A stretch of 64,000 nt of DNA from Pseudomonas sp. IB20 (GTDB lineage Bacteria; Pseudomonadota; Gammaproteobacteria; Pseudomonadales; Pseudomonadaceae): contig NZ_CP046103.1 in assembly GCF_009707325.1 (NCBI RefSeq), positions 5,246,808 through 5,310,807 of the forward strand, read 5' to 3'. This document shows positions 34,349-43,585 of this stretch, piece by piece; within the stretch, counting starts at the first letter, position 1, and each line of letters starts with the position of its first letter. The notes beneath the pieces were generated by a model. The model ran no database searches and was not told where the DNA came from. It saw nothing but the letters and a program-made list of their open reading frames with translations. The position numbers and the translations under genes were made by a program.

Positions 34349-34978
34349 ATGGCGCAGCTCTGGTTATTTTTGGTGGCGCTGTCGGTGGTGTATCTGCTGC
34401 CGGGGCCGGACATGATCTTGTTGCTGCAAACCGGCGCGCGCCAGGGCAAGGCATTGGCGCTGACCACGGCAATCGGTTTGGGACTAGCGCGGGCGTGCCA
34501 CGTGGCGTTGGCAGGCATGGGGCTGGCGACCTTGTTCAAGGTGGCGCCATGGACCTTTGATGTGGTGCGCCTGGGTGGCGCGGCCTATCTGTTATGGCTG
34601 GGCGTGCAATGCCTGCGCACCAATATGCTGCCAGCGCTCGAAGCCTCTCACGGCGCCCCGCCAGCCCATGCCTGGCGCGCGGCCTTTCAACGCGGCCTGC
34701 TGACCAATCTGCTCAACCCCAAGGCCCTGTTGTTCTGCTCGGTGCTGCTGCCGCAATTCATCAACCCGCAAAGCGGCCCGGTGGCGGCGCAATTTGCGTT
34801 GCTGGGCGTGATCCTGGTGAGTGTCGGTTTCGTCTTCGATTGTTGCTACGCCCTGGCCGGCGCACGCATCGGCCGCTGGCTGGCACGTAATCGCTCGGCA
34901 CAACGTATGCAGCAGTGGTTATTCGGCAGTCTGTTGATCGGTTTTGCGCTGCGTCTCACTTTTGTGCAGCACGCCTGA
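34349..34978 (+). CDS. LysE/RhtB family amino-acid exporter
   Basis: The product is a 209-residue inner-membrane protein with about six helices. The family N-terminus GPDMILLLQTGARQGKALAL is present, as are LNPKALLFCSVLLPQFI and GRWLARNRSAQRMQQWLFGSLLIG. It exports an amino acid or derivative, the identity of which cannot be told from sequence. A purine-rich GAAGGGGGTG precedes the ATG. Probably controlled by the divergent Lrp-type regulator. Confidence 0.9.
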   Translation: MAQLWLFLVALSVVYLLPGPDMILLLQTGARQGKALALTTAIGLGLARACHVALAGMGLATLFKVAPWTFDVVRLGGAAYLLWLGVQCLRTNMLPALEASHGAPPAHAWRAAFQRGLLTNLLNPKALLFCSVLLPQFINPQSGPVAAQFALLGVILVSVGFVFDCCYALAGARIGRWLARNRSAQRMQQWLFGSLLIGFALRLTFVQHA

Positions 34979-35055
34979 GCCCTGCGGTGTATCCACGTCA
35001 TCTTTTGTATCAAAGACGCTGTAAGATACGCCGCACTTAGCCAGGGATGCTCACC

Positions 35056-38000
35056 ATGTTCGATACGTTGAAAGCGATCAGCCGCCGTTTTCTCAGCCTG
35101 TTAACCACTGTGGTGAGTGCCCTGTTCGGCCAATGGCAACCGCCATCCTGGCTGCGCGCCATCGGCCATGGCCTGGCGAACCTGGGCCGCAAGGCTCGCG
35201 CTTACCCGCGTCAGGCTGGCGCTGGGGTGTTGGGGCTGGTGTTGCTGGCCGCCGCCGGCTTCTATGGCTGGCATTGGTATTCAAACCTGCCGCAGCCGCA
35301 CACCGTGGGTTATTCGCTGCACAAACCTAACCTGACGGATTACACCCAGCAGCCGCCGGTTGTGGATAACTTGCAGGTGCGTTTCGCTGAATCCGTGGCC
35401 CCGTTGGCGGCGATTGGTAAACCGGTTACCGAAGGCATCACGCTCAAGCCCACTGTGGCGGGCGCCTGGCGCTGGTCCGACGACCGCACCTTACTGTTCG
35501 TGCCGGAAAAAGATTGGCCCATCGACACCCATTACACCCTCGACCTGACCAAGAAAAATCTCCTGGCCGACGGCGTGCTGCTCAGCCAGTACAGCAGCCA
35601 GTTTTCTACCCAGCCGTTCCGCGCCACCCTGGCCCATAACGAGCTGTACCAAGACCCGTCCAACCCAACGCTGAAACAGCTGGTGGCGACCTTCCACTTT
35701 TCCCACCCGGTGGACGAAGACAACCTGCGTAAGCGCGTGTCCGTGACCCTCGGCAAAGGCCTGGCTTACCGTGATGCGCAGCTGCCTAACCGCCCCGAAA
35801 TCACCTTCGACGACACCAAGCTCAACGCCTACGTACGCTCCGCCGCCCTGGCCACGCCGCTGGAAAGCACACCGGTCAGCGCCAAGCTCGACGAAGGCAT
35901 CAAGGCCCGTGATGGCGGCAATGCCAACAACGCGCCGCTGGTGGCGGAAGTCACTGTGCCCGGTCGCTATCGCCTGACCTTTACCGGCGCCGACGTCAGT
36001 TTTGTCGACAACGAACGCGGCGAGCCGGAGCCGGTGCTGATGTTCAGCAGTTCCAGCGCCGTAGCCGATGACACCATCTCCGGTAAGGTGCAGGCTTGGC
36101 TGCTGCCGGAAAAAGCCCAGGACGACACCCGCCCCTACACCAGCAACGACATCGACGACACCCTGCTCGCCCGCAGCACCAAGGTCAACTTGACCCACGT
36201 GCCCAGCGTCGAGCCGCTGAACACCCTGCACGCCTTCAAGTTCAAGGCCCCGGCTGGCCGCGCGCTGTATGTGCGCGTGCCCGCGAACCTGGAAGCCATT
36301 GGCGGCTACCTGGCGAAAAACCCTACGGCCTCCTTGATCAGCATGCCCGCATATCCGCGTACCTTGCAGTTCTTGTCTGACGGCGCACTGCTCAGCCTCA
36401 ACGGCGAAAAACGCCTGGGCTTCATGGCCCGTGGCGTGCCCGGCGCCCACGTCGAAATCGCTCGCCTGCTGCCCAACCAGTTGCAGCACCTGGTGGACCA
36501 GAGCAGCGGCAGCTTCGCTCGGCCGAACTTCGGCAACGAATACTTTGATCGGATGGTCGAGCGTCAGTCGCTGGATATTCCGCTGTCGTCTAATGACCCG
36601 GCGAAAACCGTTTATGACAACGTCGATCTGAGCCACTACCTCACCGCCAACGGCGGGCGTCGCGGCATTTTCGTACTCAAGCTGAGCCCTCAGGACGACC
36701 CGGCCGAGCGCACGTTTGAATACGACCGCAGCAGCACCAGCGATCTGCGTTTCATCGTGGTCACCGACCTCGGCATCATCGCCAAGCGCGCAAGCGACGG
36801 CAGCCATGATGTGTACGTGCAGTCGATCGGCAATGGTTCGCCGGTGGCGGATGCGCAAGTCGACATCATCGGCCGCAACGGTCTGGCGGTCAGCAGTGGC
36901 CGCACCGACGCCGAAGGCCATGTGCATTTCGCCAAGCTGGATGAATTGCGCCGTGAGAAAACGCCGCTGATGTACGTGGTCACTCGCGGCAATGACCAGT
37001 CCTTCCTGCCGATTGCCCGTCAGTCTCAGCAGCTGGATTTGTCGCGTTTCGACGTAGGCGGTTTGGAAGAAGACGGTGCGATTGATCGCCTCAGCGCGTA
37101 CCTGTTTACCGACCGTGGCCTGTATCGCCCGGGCGAGACGGCGCACGTGGGCATGATCGTACGCAGTGGCAACTGGAAAGGCGCCCTGCAGGGCCTGCCG
37201 GTGGAGCTGCAAATCACCGACCCACGCGGCCTGGAGGTAATTCGCCAGCCACTGAAGTTGTCCACCAGCGGTTTTGAAACCTTTGATTTCCCCAGCAGTG
37301 AAGTCGCCCCGGCTGGCGATTACACCGCCACCTTGCAATTGATTGGCGAGAAAAACACCCGCACCGACCTGGGCAGTGTCAGCTTCAAGGTCCGAGATTT
37401 CGAGCCGGACCGCATGAAGGTCAGCCTGAGCCTGCACGAAACGCCGGTGCCGGGCTGGATCCCACCGGACCAAGTGGTGGCTAAAGTCACCGCGATGCAC
37501 CTGTTCGGCGCCCCGGCGTCCGGCCGCCGGGTCACGGCGAAGATGTCCCTGAGCCCGACGCTCGCGGCCTTCGACCGTTATCCCGATTACCGCTTCCGCC
37601 TCAACGACTCATTGGAAGACGCCAGCACCGAAGACCTCGCCGAAACCACCGTCGATGACAACGGCCAGGCCGTGCTTGACCTCAACCTGCAACGCTTCGC
37701 CAACAGCACCTATCGCCTGCAGGTCATGACCCAGGTATTCGAGGCCGAAGGTGGCCGTAACGTAGCGGCGCAAAGTGCGCTGCTGGTGTCGTCCGCGCCG
37801 TATCTGGTGGGTGTGAAAAGTCAGGATTCGCTCTCATACGTGGCCAAGGACGCCCCGCGTCAGGTGCAGTGGCTGGCCGTCGCGCCGGACCTTACGCCAG
37901 TGGCAGTGGATGGCCTGACCAGCGAAGTGGTCGAGCACCGTTATGTGTCGGTGCTGGTGAAACAATCCAACGGCACCTACAAGTACGAATCGCGCATCAA

Positions 38001-40863
38001 AAACATCAGCCAGCCGGCCTCACCGCTGACGATGACCAAGGACGGCGCCAAGCAGACCCTGAACACCGGCACGCCGGGCGACTTCACCCTGCAACTCAAG
38101 GATGCCAACGGCAACCTGCTCAACCAAATCGACTACAGCGTAGCCGGGCGTGGCAACACTTCGCGCTCCCTGGAGCGTAACGCCGAGTTGCAACTGCGCC
38201 TGGATAAACGCAGCTATGCCACCGGTGATGAAATTGCGATCAGCATTCGCGCGCCTTACACCGGCGCCGGCTTGATCACCATCGAGCGCGATAAGGTCTA
38301 CACCCAGCAGTGGTTCAAGGCCGACAGCACCAACAGCGTGCAACATATCCGCGTGCCGGCAGGCCTTGAGGGCAATGCCTACGTCAACGTGCAGTTTGTG
38401 CGGGACATCGGCTCGTCCGAGGTCTACATGAGCCCGCTGTCCTACGGCGTGGTGCCGTTCAGCATCAACCTGGATGCGCGGCGCATGGCGCTGAAGGTCG
38501 AAGGCCCGGCGAAGATCGAACCGGGACAAACCCTGGACATCAAGGTCACGGCCGACCGCCCAGGCCGCGCGGTGGTTTACGCGGTTGACGAAGGCATCTT
38601 GCAAGTGGCGCGCTACCAGACGCCGGACCCATTGGGCTTCTTCTTCCAGAAGCGCGCATTGGAAGTCGGCACCAGTCAGATTCTTGACCTGATCCTACCG
38701 GAATTCAGCCGCCTGCTCAGTGGGGCAGCGCCCGGTGGCGATACCGAAGGCGCCCTGGCCAACCACCTCAACCCATTCAAGCGTAAACATCAGCCACCGG
38801 TGGCGTGGTGGTCCGGGCTGGTGGACCTGCCGGCCGGTGAAACCGTGCTGCATTACCAAGTGCCGGACAGCTTCAACGGCAAGCTGCACCTGTTTGCGGT
38901 GGCAGTGGATGCCGACAGCGTGGGTGTCAGCGAGGCCAGCACCGACGTGCGTGGGCCGATCGTGATCACGCCGAACGTGCCGGCCTTTGTCGCGCCGGGG
39001 GATGTGTTCAATGTGAGCGCCGGGGTGTTCAGCAACCTCGACGCAGCGGCGGACGTGAAGTTTGAACTGCAGACCAGCGACGGCCTCAACGTGCAAGGCA
39101 ACAAAGGCAGCACCTTGTCGTTGCAACCGCGCAAGGAAGGCACCGCTGAGTTCAAAATCAAGGTCGGCGAAACCCTCGGCTCGGCGGACCTGCGTTTTAT
39201 CGCCGTGCTGCCCGATGGCAAACGCATCCAGGTCGGGGAAACCACCTCGATCCGCCCGCTGAGCGAACACCGCGTGGCCCTGAGCCTGGGTCGTTTCGAC
39301 AGCGCCAGCAAAGAGCTCAAGCCAACGCGCGAACTGTTCAGCCAACTGCGTGATGTGCAGCTGGGCGTGGCGGCCTCGCCGCTGGTGTGGGCCAACGGCC
39401 TCAAGCATTACCTGGATGACTATGGCTACGCCTGCACCGAGCAGTTGGTGTCCAAGGCCATGCCGGCGTTGATCTGGGGCGGCACGGCGCCAGAAGCCGA
39501 GCAAGCGTTCAGCAGCGCGGTGCGCATGTTGCGTCAACGCCAGAACCAGGCCGGCGGCTTCGGTTTGTGGGCGGCCAACCCGGATGTGGCGCCGTATGCC
39601 AGCCTGTACGCCACCGACTTCCTGATCGAAGCCAAGGAACGCGGGCTGCCAGTGCCGGAAGATTTGCTGGTGCGCTCCAATGCGTATCTGACGGACCTGG
39701 CCAACGGCCCGAGCGAAGGGCTGTCGGAATTGCGCAACCGTGCCTACGCCAGTTACCTGCTGAGCCGTCAGGGGATTCTCGTGAGCGGCGCCTTGAGCGA
39801 TATCCGCGAGCGCTACGAGAGCTACTTCAAAGACACCTGGCAGAACGACCTGGGCGCCGCTTACCTGGCCGCTAGCTACAAACTGCTCAAGCAGGATCGC
39901 CAGGCCGATACGCTGTTCCGCAAAATCCCATGGCGCTCCCTTGTGGATAAGTGGGTCAGCGACGGCCTGTATTACGACCCGCTGGTGCACGACGCCGAAC
40001 ACTTGCACCTGCTGGCGCGGCATTTCCCAGAGTTGCTCGACGATGTACCGACAGCGCTGCTGGATAAACTCGGCAAACGCCTTAACGAGCAACGCTACAA
40101 CTCGCTGTCGGCCGCCTTGCTGCTGCGTGCCCTGGACAACTATGGCCAGCGCGCGCAGAGCGACATGACCCTCAAGGCCACCGCCTGGCTGGGCGACAAG
40201 CAGCAGCAATTGCTGGAGATGGCCGGCCAGCCACCGCGCGCCGCCGTGCCGGGTGCCACGCAGAAGCTGGTGATGGAAAAAACCGACGGCCCGGCCGCGT
40301 TCTACATGCTCAGCGAAGCCGGTTTCGACAAGGGCGCCAAGCTCAAGCCGATCAACAATGGCCTGGAAATCATCCACGAATACCTCGACCTCAAGGGCGA
40401 GCCGGTGAGCAAAGTGGCGGTGGGCGATGAGTTCCTGGTGCGCCTGCGTCTGCGCGCCACCGACCGCGACCAAGTGCAGCAAGTGGCCGTGGTCGACCTG
40501 CTGCCCGGCGGCGTCGAGCCTGTGTATAACTTGCCGCCGGAACCAGAGGCCGCAAGCGCCGATGAAAGTGAAGGCGACGATTCGGAGTACGTGGAAACTG
40601 CCGACGGTGATGAAACTGACGCCTGGCAGGCGCCCATCGGCGAAACCGAGCTGAGCAACTGGCAGCCGGACTACGTGGATGTGCGGGATGATCGAGTGGT
40701 GGTGTACGGCACTGCGCTGCGCGATGTAAGTACTTTCGTCTACCGCGTGCGCGCCACCAACGCCGGCACCTTCAACACGCCACCGGCCTACGCCGAAGGG
40801 ATGTACGAAACCACCCTGCAAGGGCGCGGCAAAGTAGGCCAGCTTGAAATTACCAAGCCTTAA
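35056..40863 (+). CDS. yfhM: Bacterial alpha-2-macroglobulin (YfhM-like)
   Basis: The product is a 1935-residue periplasmic protease trap anchored by a hydrophobic helix near residues 55-75 (AGVLGLVLLAAAGFYGW). There is no lipobox, unlike E. coli YfhM. MG domains fill the first 1200 residues (LYRPGETAHVGMIVRSG in the bait/MG region). A thioester-type motif CTEQ lies at residue 1460, keeping the reactive Cys and Gln. A terpenoid-cyclase-like domain follows, then a receptor-like C-terminal domain. Family role: covalently trap invading proteases after wall damage. The 3' end overlaps pbpC by 20 bases, its usual partner. Start 35056 follows AGGGATG; 35047 is possible. Confidence 0.92.
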   Translation: MFDTLKAISRRFLSLLTTVVSALFGQWQPPSWLRAIGHGLANLGRKARAYPRQAGAGVLGLVLLAAAGFYGWHWYSNLPQPHTVGYSLHKPNLTDYTQQPPVVDNLQVRFAESVAPLAAIGKPVTEGITLKPTVAGAWRWSDDRTLLFVPEKDWPIDTHYTLDLTKKNLLADGVLLSQYSSQFSTQPFRATLAHNELYQDPSNPTLKQLVATFHFSHPVDEDNLRKRVSVTLGKGLAYRDAQLPNRPEITFDDTKLNAYVRSAALATPLESTPVSAKLDEGIKARDGGNANNAPLVAEVTVPGRYRLTFTGADVSFVDNERGEPEPVLMFSSSSAVADDTISGKVQAWLLPEKAQDDTRPYTSNDIDDTLLARSTKVNLTHVPSVEPLNTLHAFKFKAPAGRALYVRVPANLEAIGGYLAKNPTASLISMPAYPRTLQFLSDGALLSLNGEKRLGFMARGVPGAHVEIARLLPNQLQHLVDQSSGSFARPNFGNEYFDRMVERQSLDIPLSSNDPAKTVYDNVDLSHYLTANGGRRGIFVLKLSPQDDPAERTFEYDRSSTSDLRFIVVTDLGIIAKRASDGSHDVYVQSIGNGSPVADAQVDIIGRNGLAVSSGRTDAEGHVHFAKLDELRREKTPLMYVVTRGNDQSFLPIARQSQQLDLSRFDVGGLEEDGAIDRLSAYLFTDRGLYRPGETAHVGMIVRSGNWKGALQGLPVELQITDPRGLEVIRQPLKLSTSGFETFDFPSSEVAPAGDYTATLQLIGEKNTRTDLGSVSFKVRDFEPDRMKVSLSLHETPVPGWIPPDQVVAKVTAMHLFGAPASGRRVTAKMSLSPTLAAFDRYPDYRFRLNDSLEDASTEDLAETTVDDNGQAVLDLNLQRFANSTYRLQVMTQVFEAEGGRNVAAQSALLVSSAPYLVGVKSQDSLSYVAKDAPRQVQWLAVAPDLTPVAVDGLTSEVVEHRYVSVLVKQSNGTYKYESRIKNISQPASPLTMTKDGAKQTLNTGTPGDFTLQLKDANGNLLNQIDYSVAGRGNTSRSLERNAELQLRLDKRSYATGDEIAISIRAPYTGAGLITIERDKVYTQQWFKADSTNSVQHIRVPAGLEGNAYVNVQFVRDIGSSEVYMSPLSYGVVPFSINLDARRMALKVEGPAKIEPGQTLDIKVTADRPGRAVVYAVDEGILQVARYQTPDPLGFFFQKRALEVGTSQILDLILPEFSRLLSGAAPGGDTEGALANHLNPFKRKHQPPVAWWSGLVDLPAGETVLHYQVPDSFNGKLHLFAVAVDADSVGVSEASTDVRGPIVITPNVPAFVAPGDVFNVSAGVFSNLDAAADVKFELQTSDGLNVQGNKGSTLSLQPRKEGTAEFKIKVGETLGSADLRFIAVLPDGKRIQVGETTSIRPLSEHRVALSLGRFDSASKELKPTRELFSQLRDVQLGVAASPLVWANGLKHYLDDYGYACTEQLVSKAMPALIWGGTAPEAEQAFSSAVRMLRQRQNQAGGFGLWAANPDVAPYASLYATDFLIEAKERGLPVPEDLLVRSNAYLTDLANGPSEGLSELRNRAYASYLLSRQGILVSGALSDIRERYESYFKDTWQNDLGAAYLAASYKLLKQDRQADTLFRKIPWRSLVDKWVSDGLYYDPLVHDAEHLHLLARHFPELLDDVPTALLDKLGKRLNEQRYNSLSAALLLRALDNYGQRAQSDMTLKATAWLGDKQQQLLEMAGQPPRAAVPGATQKLVMEKTDGPAAFYMLSEAGFDKGAKLKPINNGLEIIHEYLDLKGEPVSKVAVGDEFLVRLRLRATDRDQVQQVAVVDLLPGGVEPVYNLPPEPEAASADESEGDDSEYVETADGDETDAWQAPIGETELSNWQPDYVDVRDDRVVVYGTALRDVSTFVYRVRATNAGTFNTPPAYAEGMYETTLQGRGKVGQLEITKP

Positions 40864-43141
40864 ACGCCTGACGCCGCTGCTGGCAACGGCGGCGGTGCTG
40901 GTGGGGTTGCGGCTATGGCCACATGCCCCGCTGGAACAGGCCGTGACCTCGTCGCGGGTGGTGCTGGCCGACGACGGCGCGCTGCTGCGCATGACGTTGG
41001 CAACTGACGGCCAATACCGTTTGTGGCTGCCGCTTGCGCGCATGTCGCCTTCACTGGTCGAAGCGTTGTTGCTCAAGGAAGACCGCAACTTCTACTGGCA
41101 CCCGGGGATCAACCCCCCGGCGTTACTGCGGGCGGCCATGGCCACCTACAGCGGCGGCCAGCGCCAGGGCGGCTCAACCTTGAGCATGCAACTGGCGCGA
41201 CGCTTGTGGGACTTGAACACCCGCCAGGTGCCGGGCAAGTTGCAGCAGATGGCCTTGGCGCTGTGGCTGGAGGCGCGTTACAGCAAGCACGACATCCTTG
41301 AGGCCTACCTGAACCTGGCGCCCATGGGCGGCAACATCGAAGGTGCCGAAGCGGCCAGCCGCATTTACTTTGGCAAGTCGGCGGCGCAGTTGTCGTTGTC
41401 TGAAGCGCTGGCGCTGGCGGTGATTCCACAGCAGCCGGGGCGACGCGCGCGCTTTGGGCCGTCGCTGCAAAACGCGCGGCTGCGCTTGATGGCCGACTGG
41501 CGTGAAACTTATCCACAAGACCCGCGCAACGACAGTTTGCTCGACTTGCCGCTGGAAGCGCGCAACCGTCAGCAGATCCCGTTTCTGGCGCCGCACCTGA
41601 GCGAACAGTTGCTCGCGGCCCAGGCAGGTAACGAGCTCAACACCACCCTCAACCTGCCGCTTCAGCAATTGCTGGAGCGCTTGATTACCGGCTTTATCGC
41701 CGAGCGGCGCAGCACCGGTGTGGAGAACGCCACGGCGATCCTGATCGACAGCCGCGACCAGAGCGTCAAGGCGCTGGTGGGCTCCGCGGACTACTTATCC
41801 ACAAGCATCCACGGGCAGGTCAATGGAGTGTTGGCGCGACGCTCGCCGGGGTCGACCCTAAAACCGTTTCTGTATGGGCTGGCGCTGGATCAGGGTGTGA
41901 TTCACCCCATGAGCATTCTCAAGGATTTGCCGAGTAACTTCGGCTACTTCCAGCCGGAAAATTTCGACGGCAGTTTTATCGGGCCGCTGACGGCGCGGGA
42001 CGCCTTGATCCGTAGTCGCAATATCCCGGCGGTGTGGCTCGCCAGCCAGGTCAAGTCGCCTTCGCTGTATGGCTTGTTGCAACGCGCCGGCATCAAAGGC
42101 CTGCGCGGCGAGAGCCATTACGGCCTGGCCTTGGCGCTGGGCGGCGGCGAGATGACGCCGGAAGAGCTGGCGCAGCTGTATGTGATGCTGGCCGGCGATG
42201 GGCATTTGCGGCCACTGCGCTATTTGCAGGAACAGCCGCAATCTACCGGCCCCCAACTGCTCACTCCGCAAGCCGCGTTTATGGTGCGCGACATGCTGCG
42301 CCGCAACCCCCGGCCGGATGGTTTGCCGGGCCGCCATTGGCGCACCGCGTGGAAAACCGGCACCTCCTGGGGCTTTCACGATGCCTGGAGCGCAGGCCTG
42401 GTCGGCCCCTACGTGCTGGTGGTGTGGGTCGGTAACTTTGATGGTCGACCGAACCCCGCGTTTATCGGCGCCAAGACCGCCGCGCCGTTGTTCTTCCGCA
42501 TCGCCGACGCCCTGCCCCTGGCACTGCCCACGGTGGTGATCAAACCCGACAAGCCACCCGCCGGGCTGATGCGCATCGACGTCTGCGCCGCCTCCGGTGA
42601 GTTGCCCAACCGCTGGTGCCCGCAAACCCGCAAAACCTGGTATGTACCGGGCGTCTCGCCGATTCGTGTGTCCAACCTGCACCGCCCAGTGCTGATCGAC
42701 ACGCGCACCGGCAAAGCCGCGTGCCCGCCCTTCGATGCGCAATACACCCGCGAAGAAGTCTTCGAATTCTGGCCCAGCGACGTACAGCGCCTGTACCGAG
42801 CGGCAGGCCTGCCCCGGCGCACGCCGCCCAATGTGATGAAGAACTGCCAACCCAACCGCATCAGCGATCAGAGCGAAGCGCCGCAGATTCGCTCGCCGCT
42901 GACTCAAGTGAGCTATCAGTTGCGCCTGTCCCAGCCGCAGGAAAGCATCCCGCTGAATGCCAACGCGGCCAGCGATGCGACGATGCTGTATTGGTTTGCC
43001 GACCAAACGTTGATCGGCCAAGGCCCGCCGCAAACCACGCTGAACTGGCGGCCGGGCAAGTCGGGGGAATACCGGTTGCGGGTCAGTGATGATCAGGGGC
43101 GTAGTGCGAGCCGGGGGTTGAAGGTGGAGTTTGTGCCGTGA
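40844..43141 (+). CDS. pbpC: Penicillin-binding protein 1C
   Basis: The product is a 765-residue class A peptidoglycan synthase. After an N-terminal helix, the glycosyltransferase domain shows catalytic Glu79 in LLKEDRNFYWHPG and GGSTLSMQLARRLW. The transpeptidase domain has Ser337 in SPGSTLKPF, SRN and KTGTSWGFHDAW, followed by a BiPBP C-terminal domain (LSQPQESIPLNANAA). It starts with TTG 40844 inside the end of the alpha-2-macroglobulin gene, so translation is coupled. The pair is thought to link wall repair with protease defence in the periplasm. Confidence 0.92.
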   Translation: MKLPSLKRLTPLLATAAVLVGLRLWPHAPLEQAVTSSRVVLADDGALLRMTLATDGQYRLWLPLARMSPSLVEALLLKEDRNFYWHPGINPPALLRAAMATYSGGQRQGGSTLSMQLARRLWDLNTRQVPGKLQQMALALWLEARYSKHDILEAYLNLAPMGGNIEGAEAASRIYFGKSAAQLSLSEALALAVIPQQPGRRARFGPSLQNARLRLMADWRETYPQDPRNDSLLDLPLEARNRQQIPFLAPHLSEQLLAAQAGNELNTTLNLPLQQLLERLITGFIAERRSTGVENATAILIDSRDQSVKALVGSADYLSTSIHGQVNGVLARRSPGSTLKPFLYGLALDQGVIHPMSILKDLPSNFGYFQPENFDGSFIGPLTARDALIRSRNIPAVWLASQVKSPSLYGLLQRAGIKGLRGESHYGLALALGGGEMTPEELAQLYVMLAGDGHLRPLRYLQEQPQSTGPQLLTPQAAFMVRDMLRRNPRPDGLPGRHWRTAWKTGTSWGFHDAWSAGLVGPYVLVVWVGNFDGRPNPAFIGAKTAAPLFFRIADALPLALPTVVIKPDKPPAGLMRIDVCAASGELPNRWCPQTRKTWYVPGVSPIRVSNLHRPVLIDTRTGKAACPPFDAQYTREEVFEFWPSDVQRLYRAAGLPRRTPPNVMKNCQPNRISDQSEAPQIRSPLTQVSYQLRLSQPQESIPLNANAASDATMLYWFADQTLIGQGPPQTTLNWRPGKSGEYRLRVSDDQGRSASRGLKVEFVP

Positions 43142-43359
43142 TCAGACATCCCTTTCGCACAGCTCAGTAAAAACGTCGATGAAGATCCGGAAATATCATC
43201 TGCGCAAACCAGACAGGAAGCCCAAGGAAGATTGAGCGCGATTTTGCTGACGGTGCTTCAACTACCCTCAAACAGCCTGTAAGTTACGCGGTGAGGCTTT
43301 CCCCCCATCAAGCGATTAGCGGGGGGCTCCGTTCTTCAGCATCCGACAAAAAAATCCCC

Positions 43360-43476
43360 GTATAGAACCGACTCGCCGACGCCGAGTGACGACTGGCTCA
43401 TGAAGCTGATTGCTTAGACGAGGTCGGCAGCCTCGTGTTTGAATTCAGCAGAAATGGAACGGCGTTGTTTGGTCAT
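43360..43476 (-). pseudogene. Relic of an IS3-family transposase OrfA
   Basis: Reading the minus strand from ATG 43476 gives MTKQRRSISAEFKHEAADLV, then a TAA and a degenerate continuation with SSLGVGESVLYG. This matches the N-terminus of IS3-family OrfA proteins (MTKQRRxFSAEFKREAA ... SRSLGVxESALRRWV). About 40 codons remain, with a stop and small deletions and no OrfB or right end. It marks an old insertion beside the glmS 3' end. Confidence 0.7.
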
Positions 43477-43478
43477 TT

Positions 43479-43517
43479 GACACCTCGATAGATGCATTTT
43501 CCACCTATCGAGGTGTC
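43479..43517. repeat. 13-base inverted repeat beside the IS relic
   Basis: GACACCTCGATAG at 43479-43491 and its perfect complement CTATCGAGGTGTC at 43505-43517 flank 13 bases. It lies directly upstream of the relic OrfA start, as the leader hairpin or terminal region of the former insertion sequence would. Confidence 0.7.
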
Positions 43518-43519
43518 CG

Positions 43520-43585
43520 GTTTCATTCGACCACTACAGGTGCCGTATTACTCCACCGTCACCGACTTCGCCAAGTTACGCGGCT
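43520..43585. other. Expected attTn7 site at the glmS 3' end
   Basis: In known hosts TnsD binds the last coding bases of glmS and Tn7 inserts about 25 bases beyond the stop. Here that covers roughly 43551-43585 (binding) and about 43523 (insertion). No Tn7 is present. Position inferred from established Tn7 biology, not from a visible end. Confidence 0.5.

Larger units (their letters stand above)
43142..43547. other. Gene-poor gap between pbpC and glmS
   Basis: About 400 bases hold no intact gene. Within it are a hairpin CCCCCC(14 bases)GGGGGG at 43301-43326, a decayed IS3-type transposase start (43360-43476), a 13-base perfect inverted repeat (43479-43517) and the expected attTn7 insertion position. 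The first 150 bases after pbpC show nothing recognisable. Confidence 0.7.

Noticed and set aside
35491..37500. Minus-strand open frame of about 670 codons inside the alpha-2-macroglobulin gene
   Set aside because: Antisense to a clear protein gene, composition is Val/Gly/Arg/Gln-rich with no domain; considered a shadow frame.
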